Origin: an uncultured Collinsella sp.
GTDB lineage: Bacteria; Actinomycetota; Coriobacteriia; Coriobacteriales; Coriobacteriaceae
DNA: 11,767 nucleotides
Assembly: GCA_900545745.1 (NCBI GenBank)
Contig: URAD01000037.1
Location: forward strand, 1-11,767
Direction of reading: 5' to 3'
Both the position numbers and the translations under genes were made by a program. The notes beneath the pieces are model-generated. The model did not search any database. It was not told the origin of the DNA and saw nothing but the letters and a program-made list of their open reading frames with translations. Of this stretch, positions 1-6,170 are shown piece by piece (positions within the stretch are counted from its first letter, which is position 1; every line of letters starts with the position of its first letter).

Positions 1-233
1 CTGCGGAGCCTCTTTGCGTCCTGCGGAATGTTCCGGAGAGAAACCCCGTCCCGCCCCCGGATTCCCTGCGTTTACGGCCTTGAGGTCGGCGAGGGCGGAG
101 ATCGTGGCTGATGGGGATACGTGTCCCGGTCGCTGTTTCGCGGCTTTGCCGCGAAAGGCGTGTCACTTTGGGATGGGTGGGGAGCGTGGTTGTTGCGGCA
201 ACTGATCCCCACCATAAATTACCCTCGGCATAC
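1..233. other. Leading intergenic stretch, no gene assigned
   Basis: I see no gene here that I can support. Plus-strand frame 1 is open from the window edge to a TGA at 109-111 and could be the last 36 codons of an upstream gene, but the residues are not recognisable. A perfect hairpin lies at 136-156 (9-bp arms TTTCGCGGC and GCCGCGAAA around a TTT loop). It has no T-tract on either side, so it is a poor intrinsic terminator. A smaller inverted repeat (CGGAA-TG-TTCCG) is at 24-35. Confidence 0.5.
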
Positions 234-261
234 TTGCGCGAACGATTGCTCGTGCTACACT
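234..261 (+). promoter_or_regulatory. Probable promoter of the riboflavin uptake operon
   Basis: A -35-like TTGCGC (234-239) is followed after 16 bases by TACACT (256-261). The -10 box is preceded by TG at 253-254, giving an extended -10. A start about 7 bases further on would fall right at the 5' side of the FMN riboswitch, which is where the leader should begin. Inferred by position and consensus only. Confidence 0.5.
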
Positions 262-269
262 TGCAATTG

Positions 270-454
270 CTGTTTCAGGGCGGGGTGGAATTCCCCACTG
301 GCGGTAAATCGGGCGGTGTCAAAGGGACGCCGTGGCGCAGGCGAGGTGTCTGCGACCGAGCCGATGAGTCCGCGACCCGTGCGTGTGTTGGTTCGCATGC
401 CGGCTGAACTGGTGAGATCCCAGTACCAACGGTTAGAGTCCGGATGAAAGAGGC
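270..454 (+). ncRNA. FMN riboswitch (RFN element)
   Basis: This leader carries the conserved blocks of the FMN aptamer in order: GGGTGGAATTCCCCAC-GGCGGT around 284-305, GATGAGTCCGCGACC at 363-377, the CTGAACTGGTGAGATCCCAG block at 404-423, and the closing CCAACGGTTAGAGTCCGGAT followed by GAAAGAGG. The basal P1 helix can form between GC-TTTC near 270-276 and GAAAGAGGC at 447-455. FMN binding is known to shut off riboflavin synthesis or uptake genes. Here the aptamer sits directly before a riboflavin transporter gene. No separate terminator hairpin fits between the aptamer and the start codon at 465, and the ribosome-binding purines (449-459) overlap the 3' strand of P1, so control of translation initiation is likely. 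Confidence 0.96.
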
Positions 455-464
455 AGGTGATCTT

Positions 465-1055
465 ATGTCTGAACAGTCGCAGCATATCCATTTTGAGAAC
501 ACGAATAGGTGGAGCACCAAACAGCTCGTTACCATGGCGTTGATGTGCGCCTTGGGCGCCCTGTTTATGTACGTGCAGCTGCCTATCCTTCCTTCGGCGC
601 CGTTTTTGACGTATGACCCGTCGCTGGTACCGGCGATGGTGTGCGGGTTTGCGTATGGTCCTGGCGCCGGCACTGCTGTTGCCGCTATGGCTATCGTTAT
701 CCATGCGCTCACCACGGGTGACTGGGTCGGCGCGCTTATGAACCTGGTTGCCACGCTGGGCTACATTCTGCCTGCGGCTATCGTCTATCAGAAGATGCAT
801 ACCTATAAGGGTGCCGTGATTGGCCTGGTGCTCGGCGTTATTGCCGCTACGGCGTTGTCTATGGTCGCAAACCTTACCATTGGCGTATGGTTCTGGTATG
901 GCTCGGTCGATGTGATCGCCCCGCTCATGATTCCTGCCGTGCTGCCGTTCAACCTTATCAAGACCGTGCTTAACTCGGTGTTGACACTGGCGGTGTATAA
1001 AGCGGTCTCCAACCTCATCACGCCTAAAAAGGACCAGGTCAAAGGCCGCGCATGA
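465..1055 (+). CDS. ribU: Riboflavin ECF transporter substrate-binding subunit RibU
   Basis: This is the membrane S component that captures riboflavin for an energy-coupling-factor importer. The 196-residue product is almost wholly hydrophobic, with about six membrane segments (roughly residues 20-40, 52-68, 68-83, 92-108, 115-138 and 156-182) and a basic cytoplasmic C-terminus. The LTYDPSLVPAMVCGFAYGPGAG stretch (48-69) is typical of RibU-type S components, and the length matches the family. An FMN riboswitch immediately upstream strongly supports riboflavin as substrate. An in-frame ATG at 444 lies inside the riboswitch, so I chose ATG 465, which follows AGAGGCAGGTGA at 450-461. The stop overlaps the next gene by 4 bases (ATGA), implying translational coupling to the ATPase gene. 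Confidence 0.92.
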   Translation: MSEQSQHIHFENTNRWSTKQLVTMALMCALGALFMYVQLPILPSAPFLTYDPSLVPAMVCGFAYGPGAGTAVAAMAIVIHALTTGDWVGALMNLVATLGYILPAAIVYQKMHTYKGAVIGLVLGVIAATALSMVANLTIGVWFWYGSVDVIAPLMIPAVLPFNLIKTVLNSVLTLAVYKAVSNLITPKKDQVKGRA

Positions 1056-2956
1056 TTGAGTGTCGGGGCGTTTCCTTTAGCTATGACGGTGCCGTGTCGG
1101 CACTCGACGGTGTCGATCTGAACATCGAGGACGGGGAGTTTTTCTGCATCCTCGGTGGCAATGGGTCGGGCAAGTCGACGTTTGCCAAGCATCTGAATGC
1201 GCTGCTGCAGCCCGATGCGGGCACGGTGCGCATTAACGGCATGGATGCGTCCGATCCCGAGCTGGTCTACGACATTCGTTCGACCGCGGGCATGGTATTC
1301 CAGAATCCCGATGATCAGCTGGTGGCAACGCTTGTCGAAGATGACGTTGCGTTCGGTCCCGAAAACCTTGGCGTGCCATCGGCGCAAATTGCGCAGCGCG
1401 TACGCGAGGCGCTGAAGGGTGTGGGCCTGGTGGGCTTTGAGCGCCACGAGACCCACGCGCTTTCGGGTGGCCAAAAGCAGCGCGTGGCGCTTGCCGGCGT
1501 GCTCGCCATGGAGCCGCGCGTTCTCATTTTGGATGAGGCTTCCTCGATGCTTGATCCGCGTGGGCGCAAGGGCCTCATGAAGGCTTGCCGCGCGTTGCAC
1601 GATCGCGGCATGACCATCGTGATGATTACGCACTTTATGGAAGAGGCCGCCGAGGCCGATCGTGTCGCGGTGTTTCGGGCGGGGCGCGTTGCCATGCTCG
1701 GTACGCCCGAGGAAATCTTGACGCGAGCGGACGAACTTGCGCAGCTCAACCTGGATATGCCGGCGTCGTGCTGCTTAGGTAGGACGCTTCGTGCGAAGGG
1801 CGTGCCCGTTTGCGCGCAGGTACGTGAGGCGGATATGGTCGCCGAGATTGCGCAGACTTATGCCGAGCGAAGTGGGGCAGGCACCGCGGGGCAGTCTTCC
1901 GCATCCCAGTTGGAAATCGCTGACGGCACTGTTCCGGTAGACAACGAGGGCAACGCGTCGGAGCCCGTCATAGAGCTATCCCATGTTTCGTACAGTTATT
2001 CGCTGAGCGCCCGCGAGCGTCGCCGTTGGCGCAAGCGCTCAGCCGCCGAGGGCACATCGAACAAGCAGGCCCTCTGGGGCAACGACCCTAGCAGCCCCTG
2101 GGCGTTGCGTGATGTGTCGCTAACGGTGCGTCGTGGCGAGTTCCTGGGCCTTGCGGGCCATACCGGTTCGGGTAAGTCGACGCTGGTTCAGCATCTCAAC
2201 GGTCTGATTCGTCCCCAGGAGGGTTCCGTTTACGCATTGGGGCTCGACCTGGCAAACAAGAAAGATGCCGACGCGGTTAAGGCAAAGGTCGGCGTGGTGT
2301 TTCAGTATCCAGAGCGTCAGCTGTTTGCCGAGACCGTGGCACAGGACGTGGCATTTGGTCCGCGTAACCTTGGCTTGTCGCAGGCCGAGGTTGCCCGCCG
2401 CGTTGAGTCATCGCTCGCGCGCGCGGGCCTCGACCTGGCCACGGTGGGCGACAAGAGCCCCTTTGAGCTTTCGGGCGGTCAGCAGCGGCGTGTGGCATTC
2501 GCCGGCGTGCTCGCCATGGAGCCCGAAGTCCTGGTACTCGATGAGCCCATGGCGGGGCTCGATCCGGCTGCGCGCAGGGATTTCCTTGAGCTTATCGATC
2601 GACTTCACCGCGATGGCCTGACCGTTGTCATGGTTTCACATAGTATGGATGACCTGGCCAATTGCTGCGACCGTATTGTCGTGATGAACGAGGGCGCGGT
2701 GTTTGCCGAGGGCACGCCCGCTCAGGTTTTTGCGCATGCGGATGAGCTTAAATCAATCGGCTTGGGTGTTCCCGCTGCCCAGCGCATGGCGCTGGCGCTT
2801 GCGAAGGCAGGCGTGCCGCTGCGCTTTGACGGCCTCTATACGGTTGAATCGCTGGCAGACGAGTTGGTGGACCTGCTAATCGGTCGCTCGGGAGGTCCTT
2901 CTAACGTCGCGGACATTGCTAAATCCAAGACGGTCGCGCGAGAGGAGGGCTGCTAA
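1052..2956 (+). CDS. ecfA1A2: Fused ECF transporter ATPase (EcfA1-EcfA2 in one chain)
   Basis: A 634-residue cytoplasmic protein made of two complete ABC ATPase domains that powers vitamin uptake with EcfT and the S component. Domain 1 has Walker A GGNGSGKST (35-43), Q-loop QNPDDQ (84-89), signature LSGGQ (137-141), Walker B LILDEA (158-163) and switch histidine H194. Domain 2 has GHTGSGKST (369-377), FQYPERQLF (417-425), LSGGQ (473-477), LVLDEP (494-499) and H530. The FQNPD and FQYPE Q-loops are the hallmarks of EcfA1 and EcfA2 respectively, which are usually separate proteins of about 280 residues each. Both sites look catalytically complete. A linker of about 50 residues (270-305) joins the halves, and domain 2 carries an unusual basic insertion (about 318-348, with RERRRWRKR) between its first two strands. 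The start overlaps ribU and the stop overlaps ecfT. The symbol is descriptive. Confidence 0.93.
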   Translation: MIECRGVSFSYDGAVSALDGVDLNIEDGEFFCILGGNGSGKSTFAKHLNALLQPDAGTVRINGMDASDPELVYDIRSTAGMVFQNPDDQLVATLVEDDVAFGPENLGVPSAQIAQRVREALKGVGLVGFERHETHALSGGQKQRVALAGVLAMEPRVLILDEASSMLDPRGRKGLMKACRALHDRGMTIVMITHFMEEAAEADRVAVFRAGRVAMLGTPEEILTRADELAQLNLDMPASCCLGRTLRAKGVPVCAQVREADMVAEIAQTYAERSGAGTAGQSSASQLEIADGTVPVDNEGNASEPVIELSHVSYSYSLSARERRRWRKRSAAEGTSNKQALWGNDPSSPWALRDVSLTVRRGEFLGLAGHTGSGKSTLVQHLNGLIRPQEGSVYALGLDLANKKDADAVKAKVGVVFQYPERQLFAETVAQDVAFGPRNLGLSQAEVARRVESSLARAGLDLATVGDKSPFELSGGQQRRVAFAGVLAMEPEVLVLDEPMAGLDPAARRDFLELIDRLHRDGLTVVMVSHSMDDLANCCDRIVVMNEGAVFAEGTPAQVFAHADELKSIGLGVPAAQRMALALAKAGVPLRFDGLYTVESLADELVDLLIGRSGGPSNVADIAKSKTVAREEGC

Positions 2957-3756
2957 TGGAGGCGTTTTCGTTTGGCAGCTACTATCCCGGCGATAGTGCG
3001 ATCCACCGCCTGGACCCGCGAACTAAGTTGCTCTTGGGCTTTGTGTTTCTGATCACGACGCTCACAGTCAGCAGCTTCCGCGGACTGGCCCCGGTCGCAA
3101 TCTTCGTTGTCCTGATCTATGCCGTGTCCCGGGTGCCGTTGCGCCGGGTCCTATCATCGATGGCACCATTGCTGGCGATTGTCGTGGTGGTCGCAGTGCT
3201 CAACCTATTTTCCGACCAGAGTGGGCGCATTCTGTGGCAGCTTGGCTTTTTGCAGATAAGCGAGGGTTCGCTGCATTCCGCCGCCTTTATGGCGTGCCGC
3301 CTGAGCTTGATGATGGCCGGCATGAGCGCCATTACGCTCACCACACCGACGCTCGACCTCACCGCGGGCTTTGAGCGCCTGCTCGCGCCGTTTGCGCGTG
3401 TGGGACTTCCTGCGCACGAGCTCGGCATGATTATGGGTATCGCGCTGCGCTTTATGCCGCAGTTTGCCACCGAGATGAAGCAGACGGCAGATGCGCAGGC
3501 GAGCCGCGGTGCGCGCGTGACGGGAGGCCCGCTCGGCGGTGTGCGTATGCTCGGCAGTGTGGCGATTCCGCTGTTCACGGGCGTGTTCCGTCATGCCGAG
3601 ACGCTTTCGGCCGCCATGGATGCCCGTTGCTATCATGGCGAGCAGGGCCGCACACGTTTGCATGCGCTTGCATTTGGCCGCAGCGATGCGTTGGCGGCGG
3701 TGGTGACGGCGTTGCTGCTCATCTGCGTCATCGTCATCAATCTTCAACTTGTTTAG
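2956..3756 (+). CDS. ecfT: ECF transporter transmembrane coupling protein EcfT
   Basis: This integral membrane protein couples ATP hydrolysis by the EcfA domains to toppling of the S component. The 266-residue product has the family layout: an N-terminal PGDSAIHRLDPRTKLL segment (11-26) before the first helix, a run of membrane helices (about 25-58, 68-84, 105-130), a long cytoplasmic region, and a C-terminal helix (about 243-264). The two small-Arg-Gly-type coupling-helix regions that dock on the ATPases are visible as QASRGAR (181-187) and MDARCYHGEQGRTR (221-234). ATG 2956 overlaps the preceding stop (TAATG) and follows GAGGAGGG at 2942-2949. The S component, the fused ATPase and EcfT together form a self-contained importer. 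Whether it also serves S components encoded elsewhere cannot be told from this window. Confidence 0.93.
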   Translation: MEAFSFGSYYPGDSAIHRLDPRTKLLLGFVFLITTLTVSSFRGLAPVAIFVVLIYAVSRVPLRRVLSSMAPLLAIVVVVAVLNLFSDQSGRILWQLGFLQISEGSLHSAAFMACRLSLMMAGMSAITLTTPTLDLTAGFERLLAPFARVGLPAHELGMIMGIALRFMPQFATEMKQTADAQASRGARVTGGPLGGVRMLGSVAIPLFTGVFRHAETLSAAMDARCYHGEQGRTRLHALAFGRSDALAAVVTALLLICVIVINLQLV

Positions 3757-3786
3757 GCGCGATTCGAGCGCAAGAAAGGGGTCCCT

Positions 3787-4233
3787 ATGACCGACAACGA
3801 CCGCACGGCTCAGCTTGAGCGCGCCTGTTCGTATCTCAGGCGCATTCCGGCGTGGTATCTGGCCACGACCGATGTGGCCGACGGGTATCAGCCTCGCGTG
3901 AGGCCGTTTTCGTTTGCCATGGTCGATGACGGCAAGCTGTGGTTTTGCACGTCGCGCGACAAGGATGTGTGGGCGGAGCTGAGTGCGAATCCCAAGTTTG
4001 AGGTATCGGGCTGGAAGCCGGGGGAATGTTGGATCGTATTGACCGGCGAAGCCGCACTTGAGGACGACGCAGTTGCGAGTGACAAGGTGCGTCAAGCGGG
4101 TTTTAAGCACATGGTGGGCATCGGCGAGCAACACGATAGTGCCAACGACGGCCGCCTTGCGTTCTTCTCGGTCCGCAACATCGCCGCGCGGTTCTGCGAT
4201 ATCGACGGCAGCGAGGAGCGCCTGGGGCTCTAA
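3787..4233 (+). CDS. PNPOx-like flavin-binding split-barrel protein, copy 1
   Basis: A 148-residue soluble protein of the pyridoxamine 5'-phosphate oxidase-like superfamily, whose members usually bind FMN as dimers. The visible family core is PAWYLATT (21-28), RVRPFSFA (37-44), GKLWFCTSRDKDVWAEL (49-65) and the later GWKPGECWIVLTGEA (75-89). The W-Y-L-A-T strand and the RPF strand are typical of the FMN-binding barrel. The substrate is unknown and I do not assert true pyridoxamine oxidase activity, since the protein is shorter than PdxH (about 210 residues). It starts 30 bases after ecfT with AAGAAAGGGG at 3772-3781, so it is probably on the FMN-riboswitch transcript, which supports a flavin link. 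It is a close paralogue of the next gene. Confidence 0.8.
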   Translation: MTDNDRTAQLERACSYLRRIPAWYLATTDVADGYQPRVRPFSFAMVDDGKLWFCTSRDKDVWAELSANPKFEVSGWKPGECWIVLTGEAALEDDAVASDKVRQAGFKHMVGIGEQHDSANDGRLAFFSVRNIAARFCDIDGSEERLGL

Positions 4234-4287
4234 TTTCCCAAATTGACTACCCATTCCAAAAAGACTGGTCAGGCGACAGGAGGAAAC

Positions 4288-4698
4288 GTGGACGGATTGA
4301 ATACGGTTTTGGAGTATCTGACGTCGGTGCCGGCGTGGTATCTGGCGACGAGCGTGGATGGGCAGCCGCATGTGCGTCCGTTTTCGTTTGCGCAGATTCA
4401 GGGTGGCAAGCTGTGGTTTGTGACGGCACGCACCAAAGATGTGTGGCAGGAGCTGCTGCAAAACCAGCGCTTTGAGGCCACGAGTTGGTGGCCGGGCCAT
4501 GGCTGGCTCATTTTGCGCGGGCGCGCCGGCTTGGATGACCAGGCTGCCCCCGATATGCGCGAGGCTGGCTGGAAGCACCTAGAGCGCCTAGGCGAGCACT
4601 ACGAGGGCGCAGCCGATCCCACGCTCGTCTTCTTTAGCGTCGAGGAGCCGGAGGCCTTCATTTGCAACCACGACGAATGGGTGCCGGTCGAGACCTAA
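4288..4698 (+). CDS. PNPOx-like flavin-binding split-barrel protein, copy 2
   Basis: A 136-residue paralogue of the preceding gene. Shared blocks include PAWYLAT (15-21), VRPFSFA (29-35), GKLWF-T-R-KDVW-EL (40-56), a G-W-L-L-G strand (72-78), and an AGWKH/AGFKH plus GE-H segment (93-105). The order and spacing are kept along the whole length, so tandem duplication is likely. I chose GTG 4288 because AGGAGG lies at 4278-4283 just before it. An upstream in-frame TTG at 4243 has no ribosome-binding site and would add 15 residues not matching the paralogue. The gene is 54 bases after copy 1 and is followed by a two-tier hairpin, so it probably ends the riboflavin operon. The enzymatic role is unknown; FMN binding is inferred from the family. 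Confidence 0.78.
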   Translation: MDGLNTVLEYLTSVPAWYLATSVDGQPHVRPFSFAQIQGGKLWFVTARTKDVWQELLQNQRFEATSWWPGHGWLILRGRAGLDDQAAPDMREAGWKHLERLGEHYEGAADPTLVFFSVEEPEAFICNHDEWVPVET

Positions 4699-4744
4699 AA
4701 GAGTTCTCCTGCCGGCCCCAACAATTTAAATACCCGTCTATGTC

Positions 4745-4806
4745 GGGCTCCACATCGCAACGGCACCGCAAAGTGCACCGGGCGATATGGGGCCCATTGT
4801 TATTTG
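4745..4806 (+). terminator. Two-tier hairpin terminator of the riboflavin operon
   Basis: GGGCTCCACATCGC (4745-4758) pairs with GCGATATGGGGCCC (4782-4795) over 14 positions with one wobble and one mismatch. The loop holds a second hairpin, GCAC (4763-4766 region) with GTGC (4773-4776). The tail ATTGTTATTTG is T-rich rather than a pure T-run, so strength is uncertain. It lies 47 bases after the second flavoprotein gene and before the arg operators. Confidence 0.55.
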
Positions 4807-4841
4807 TCAATTCCTTCGCGTGAATGTGTCTGGTTTGTTTC

Positions 4842-4880
4842 AATGCATGAATATGCAAAAGATTTGCGTATAAATGCATC
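4842..4880 (+). promoter_or_regulatory. Tandem ArgR operator (two ARG boxes)
   Basis: Two imperfect palindromes of one pattern lie side by side: core TGCATGAATATGCA (4844-4857) and core TGCGTATAAATGCA (4865-4878). Taken as 18-bp boxes they span 4842-4859 and 4863-4880, with exactly 3 bp between them and 21 bp centre to centre. That is the classic geometry of paired ARG boxes bound by the ArgR hexamer on one face of the helix. They precede argC, so arginine-dependent repression of the whole cluster is the natural reading. The cores resemble, but are not identical to, the E. coli consensus. Confidence 0.75.
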
Positions 4881-4886
4881 TTCTGG

Positions 4887-4895
4887 TGCTAAAGT
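4887..4895 (+). promoter_or_regulatory. Possible extended -10 of the arg promoter
   Basis: TG-C-TAAAGT (4887-4895) resembles an extended -10 and is similar to the TGCTACACT element before the FMN riboswitch. No well-placed -35 exists (TTGCGT at 4864-4869 leaves 20 bases), so this is tentative. If right, the second ARG box covers the -35 and spacer region, which fits repression. Confidence 0.35.
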
Positions 4896-4964
4896 TTCAA
4901 CCCACCTCATAACGACCGCTGCGAAATGCGCATCGGTGCATAAATCGCAGACAAGGAGTCTGAT

Positions 4965-6035
4965 ATGTCTTTGAAGGTTGGAATCGTCGGTGCGGCAGGA
5001 TATGCCGGTGCCGAGCTCATTCGCCTCGTCCTCGGTCATCCCGAGTTTGAACTTGCTGCCATTACGTCCAACGCCGATGCCGGCCAGCCGCTGTCCGCGG
5101 TGTACCCGAGTTTCGCCGGCGTGAGCGATCTTGTCTTCACGACGCACGATGCCCCCGAGCTCAAGAACTGCGACGCGGTCTTTTTGGCCGTGCCGCACAC
5201 GGCTGCCATGGCACAGGTGCCCGCCCTGCTTGCCGCGGGAGTCTCCTGCATTGACCTCTCGGCCGACTACCGCCTGAGCGATCCGGCCACCTTTGAGGCT
5301 TGGTATGCCGCTGAGCACACAAGCCCCGAGCTACTCAAGAGCCGCGCCTTTGGTCTGCCCGAGCTGTTTTGCCAGGATTTGAAGACTGCTGCATCCGACC
5401 GCGCCGACGGCAAGCCCGTACTGGTCGCCTGCGCCGGTTGCTATCCCACCGCAACGAGTCTTGCCGCCGCGCCTGCCGTGCGCGCCGGCTGGGTTGCCCA
5501 GAGCGGCCCCGTGATCGTTGACGCTATCAGCGGTGTAACGGGTGCCGGTAAGTCCTGCAACGCCCGTACGCATTTTTGCAGCGCCGACGAGAACCTGGAA
5601 GCCTATGGCGTGGGTAAACATCGCCACACGCCCGAGATTGAGCAAATCCTTGGCTTAACCGATCGCATCGTCTTCACCCCGCATCTGGCACCGCTCAAGC
5701 GCGGCCTGCTCTCCACAGTGACGCTGCCGCTCGCGCCGCAGGCTCTAGACACGCTGACCCTTGAGGACGTTGTCGACCATTACAAGCAGTTCTACGCCGG
5801 TCGCACCTTCGTGTGCGTACTCGATGCCGGCCAACAGCCCAAGACGGCTTCGGTCGTCGGCACCAATGCCGCCCAGATTGGCCTCGCGCTCAACAAGCGC
5901 GCGGGCGTTCTGGTGGCTACGGGCGCCATCGACAATCTGTGTAAGGGTGCAGCAGGCCAGGCGGTCCAGTGCGCCAACATCGTCTTTGGTTTTGACGAAC
6001 GACGAGGCTTGCCCACAGTGGCGTGCCCGGTGTAG
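4965..6035 (+). CDS. argC: N-acetyl-gamma-glutamyl-phosphate reductase
   Basis: ArgC reduces N-acetylglutamyl 5-phosphate with NADPH to N-acetylglutamate semialdehyde, the third step of arginine synthesis, in the cytoplasm. The 356-residue length is normal. The N-terminal Rossmann motif is VGIVGAAGYAGAELIRLV (5-22). The catalytic cysteine is C159 in ACAGCYPTA (155-163), and the conserved histidine region is GKHRHTPEIEQ (217-227). The C-terminal TGAIDNLCKGAAGQAVQ stretch (319-335) is a family signature. ATG 4965 follows AAGGAG at 4953-4958. It is the first gene after the paired ARG boxes. The 135-base gap to argJ is longer than expected for a simple operon and contains a terminator-like structure. 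Confidence 0.96.
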   Translation: MSLKVGIVGAAGYAGAELIRLVLGHPEFELAAITSNADAGQPLSAVYPSFAGVSDLVFTTHDAPELKNCDAVFLAVPHTAAMAQVPALLAAGVSCIDLSADYRLSDPATFEAWYAAEHTSPELLKSRAFGLPELFCQDLKTAASDRADGKPVLVACAGCYPTATSLAAAPAVRAGWVAQSGPVIVDAISGVTGAGKSCNARTHFCSADENLEAYGVGKHRHTPEIEQILGLTDRIVFTPHLAPLKRGLLSTVTLPLAPQALDTLTLEDVVDHYKQFYAGRTFVCVLDAGQQPKTASVVGTNAAQIGLALNKRAGVLVATGAIDNLCKGAAGQAVQCANIVFGFDERRGLPTVACPV

Positions 6036-6063
6036 CACATTCGATTGTTATCGATTTAGTAGT

Positions 6064-6148
6064 CGGGTATCGAGTTGGGCGCCACTTTTAAGCTGGTCTA
6101 GTAGTTGCGACCGGTATGGCGTGCCAGCCGATGCCCGCTTTTTTATTT
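6064..6148 (+). promoter_or_regulatory. Terminator-like attenuator candidate between argC and argJ
   Basis: A hairpin of GGTATGGC (6113-6120) with GCCGATGCC (6127-6135, one bulged base) is extended by GCG/CGC (6107-6109 with 6136-6138) and is followed by TTTTTTATTT (6139-6148). This looks like an intrinsic terminator. The same 3' strand also matches an upstream segment: CGGGTATCG (6064-6072) pairs with CGATGCCCG (6129-6137) over 9 positions with one wobble, so two alternative folds exist. I see no T-box motif and no recognisable leader peptide. Regulation is inferred, and partial termination that sets the argC to argJBD ratio is equally possible. Confidence 0.5.
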
Positions 6149-6170
6149 GATATAAGGAGTCGTAGGGACG

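Noticed and set aside
1..165. Protein-like minus-strand open frame running off the left edge
   Set aside because: Between the in-frame stop near 165 and the window edge I find no ATG, GTG or TTG, so it cannot start here.
444..464. Upstream in-frame ATG for ribU
   Set aside because: It lies inside the conserved end of the FMN aptamer and has no proper ribosome-binding site; ATG 465 has one.
4243..4287. TTG start extending the second PNPOx gene
   Set aside because: No Shine-Dalgarno before it, while AGGAGG precedes GTG 4288, and the added residues have no match in the paralogue.
3205..4578. A 457-codon minus-strand open frame opposite ecfT and the PNPOx genes
   Set aside because: Arg/His-rich translation without domains, antisense to conserved genes.
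4937..4949. A possible third ARG box, TGCATAAATCGCA
   Set aside because: It is one base short of the 14-bp core pattern and lies close to the ribosome-binding site, off the 21-bp phasing of the other two; too weak to call.
6036..6170. T-box or arginine riboswitch in the argC-argJ gap
   Set aside because: No T-box consensus or other recognised aptamer blocks are present; only generic competing stems are visible.
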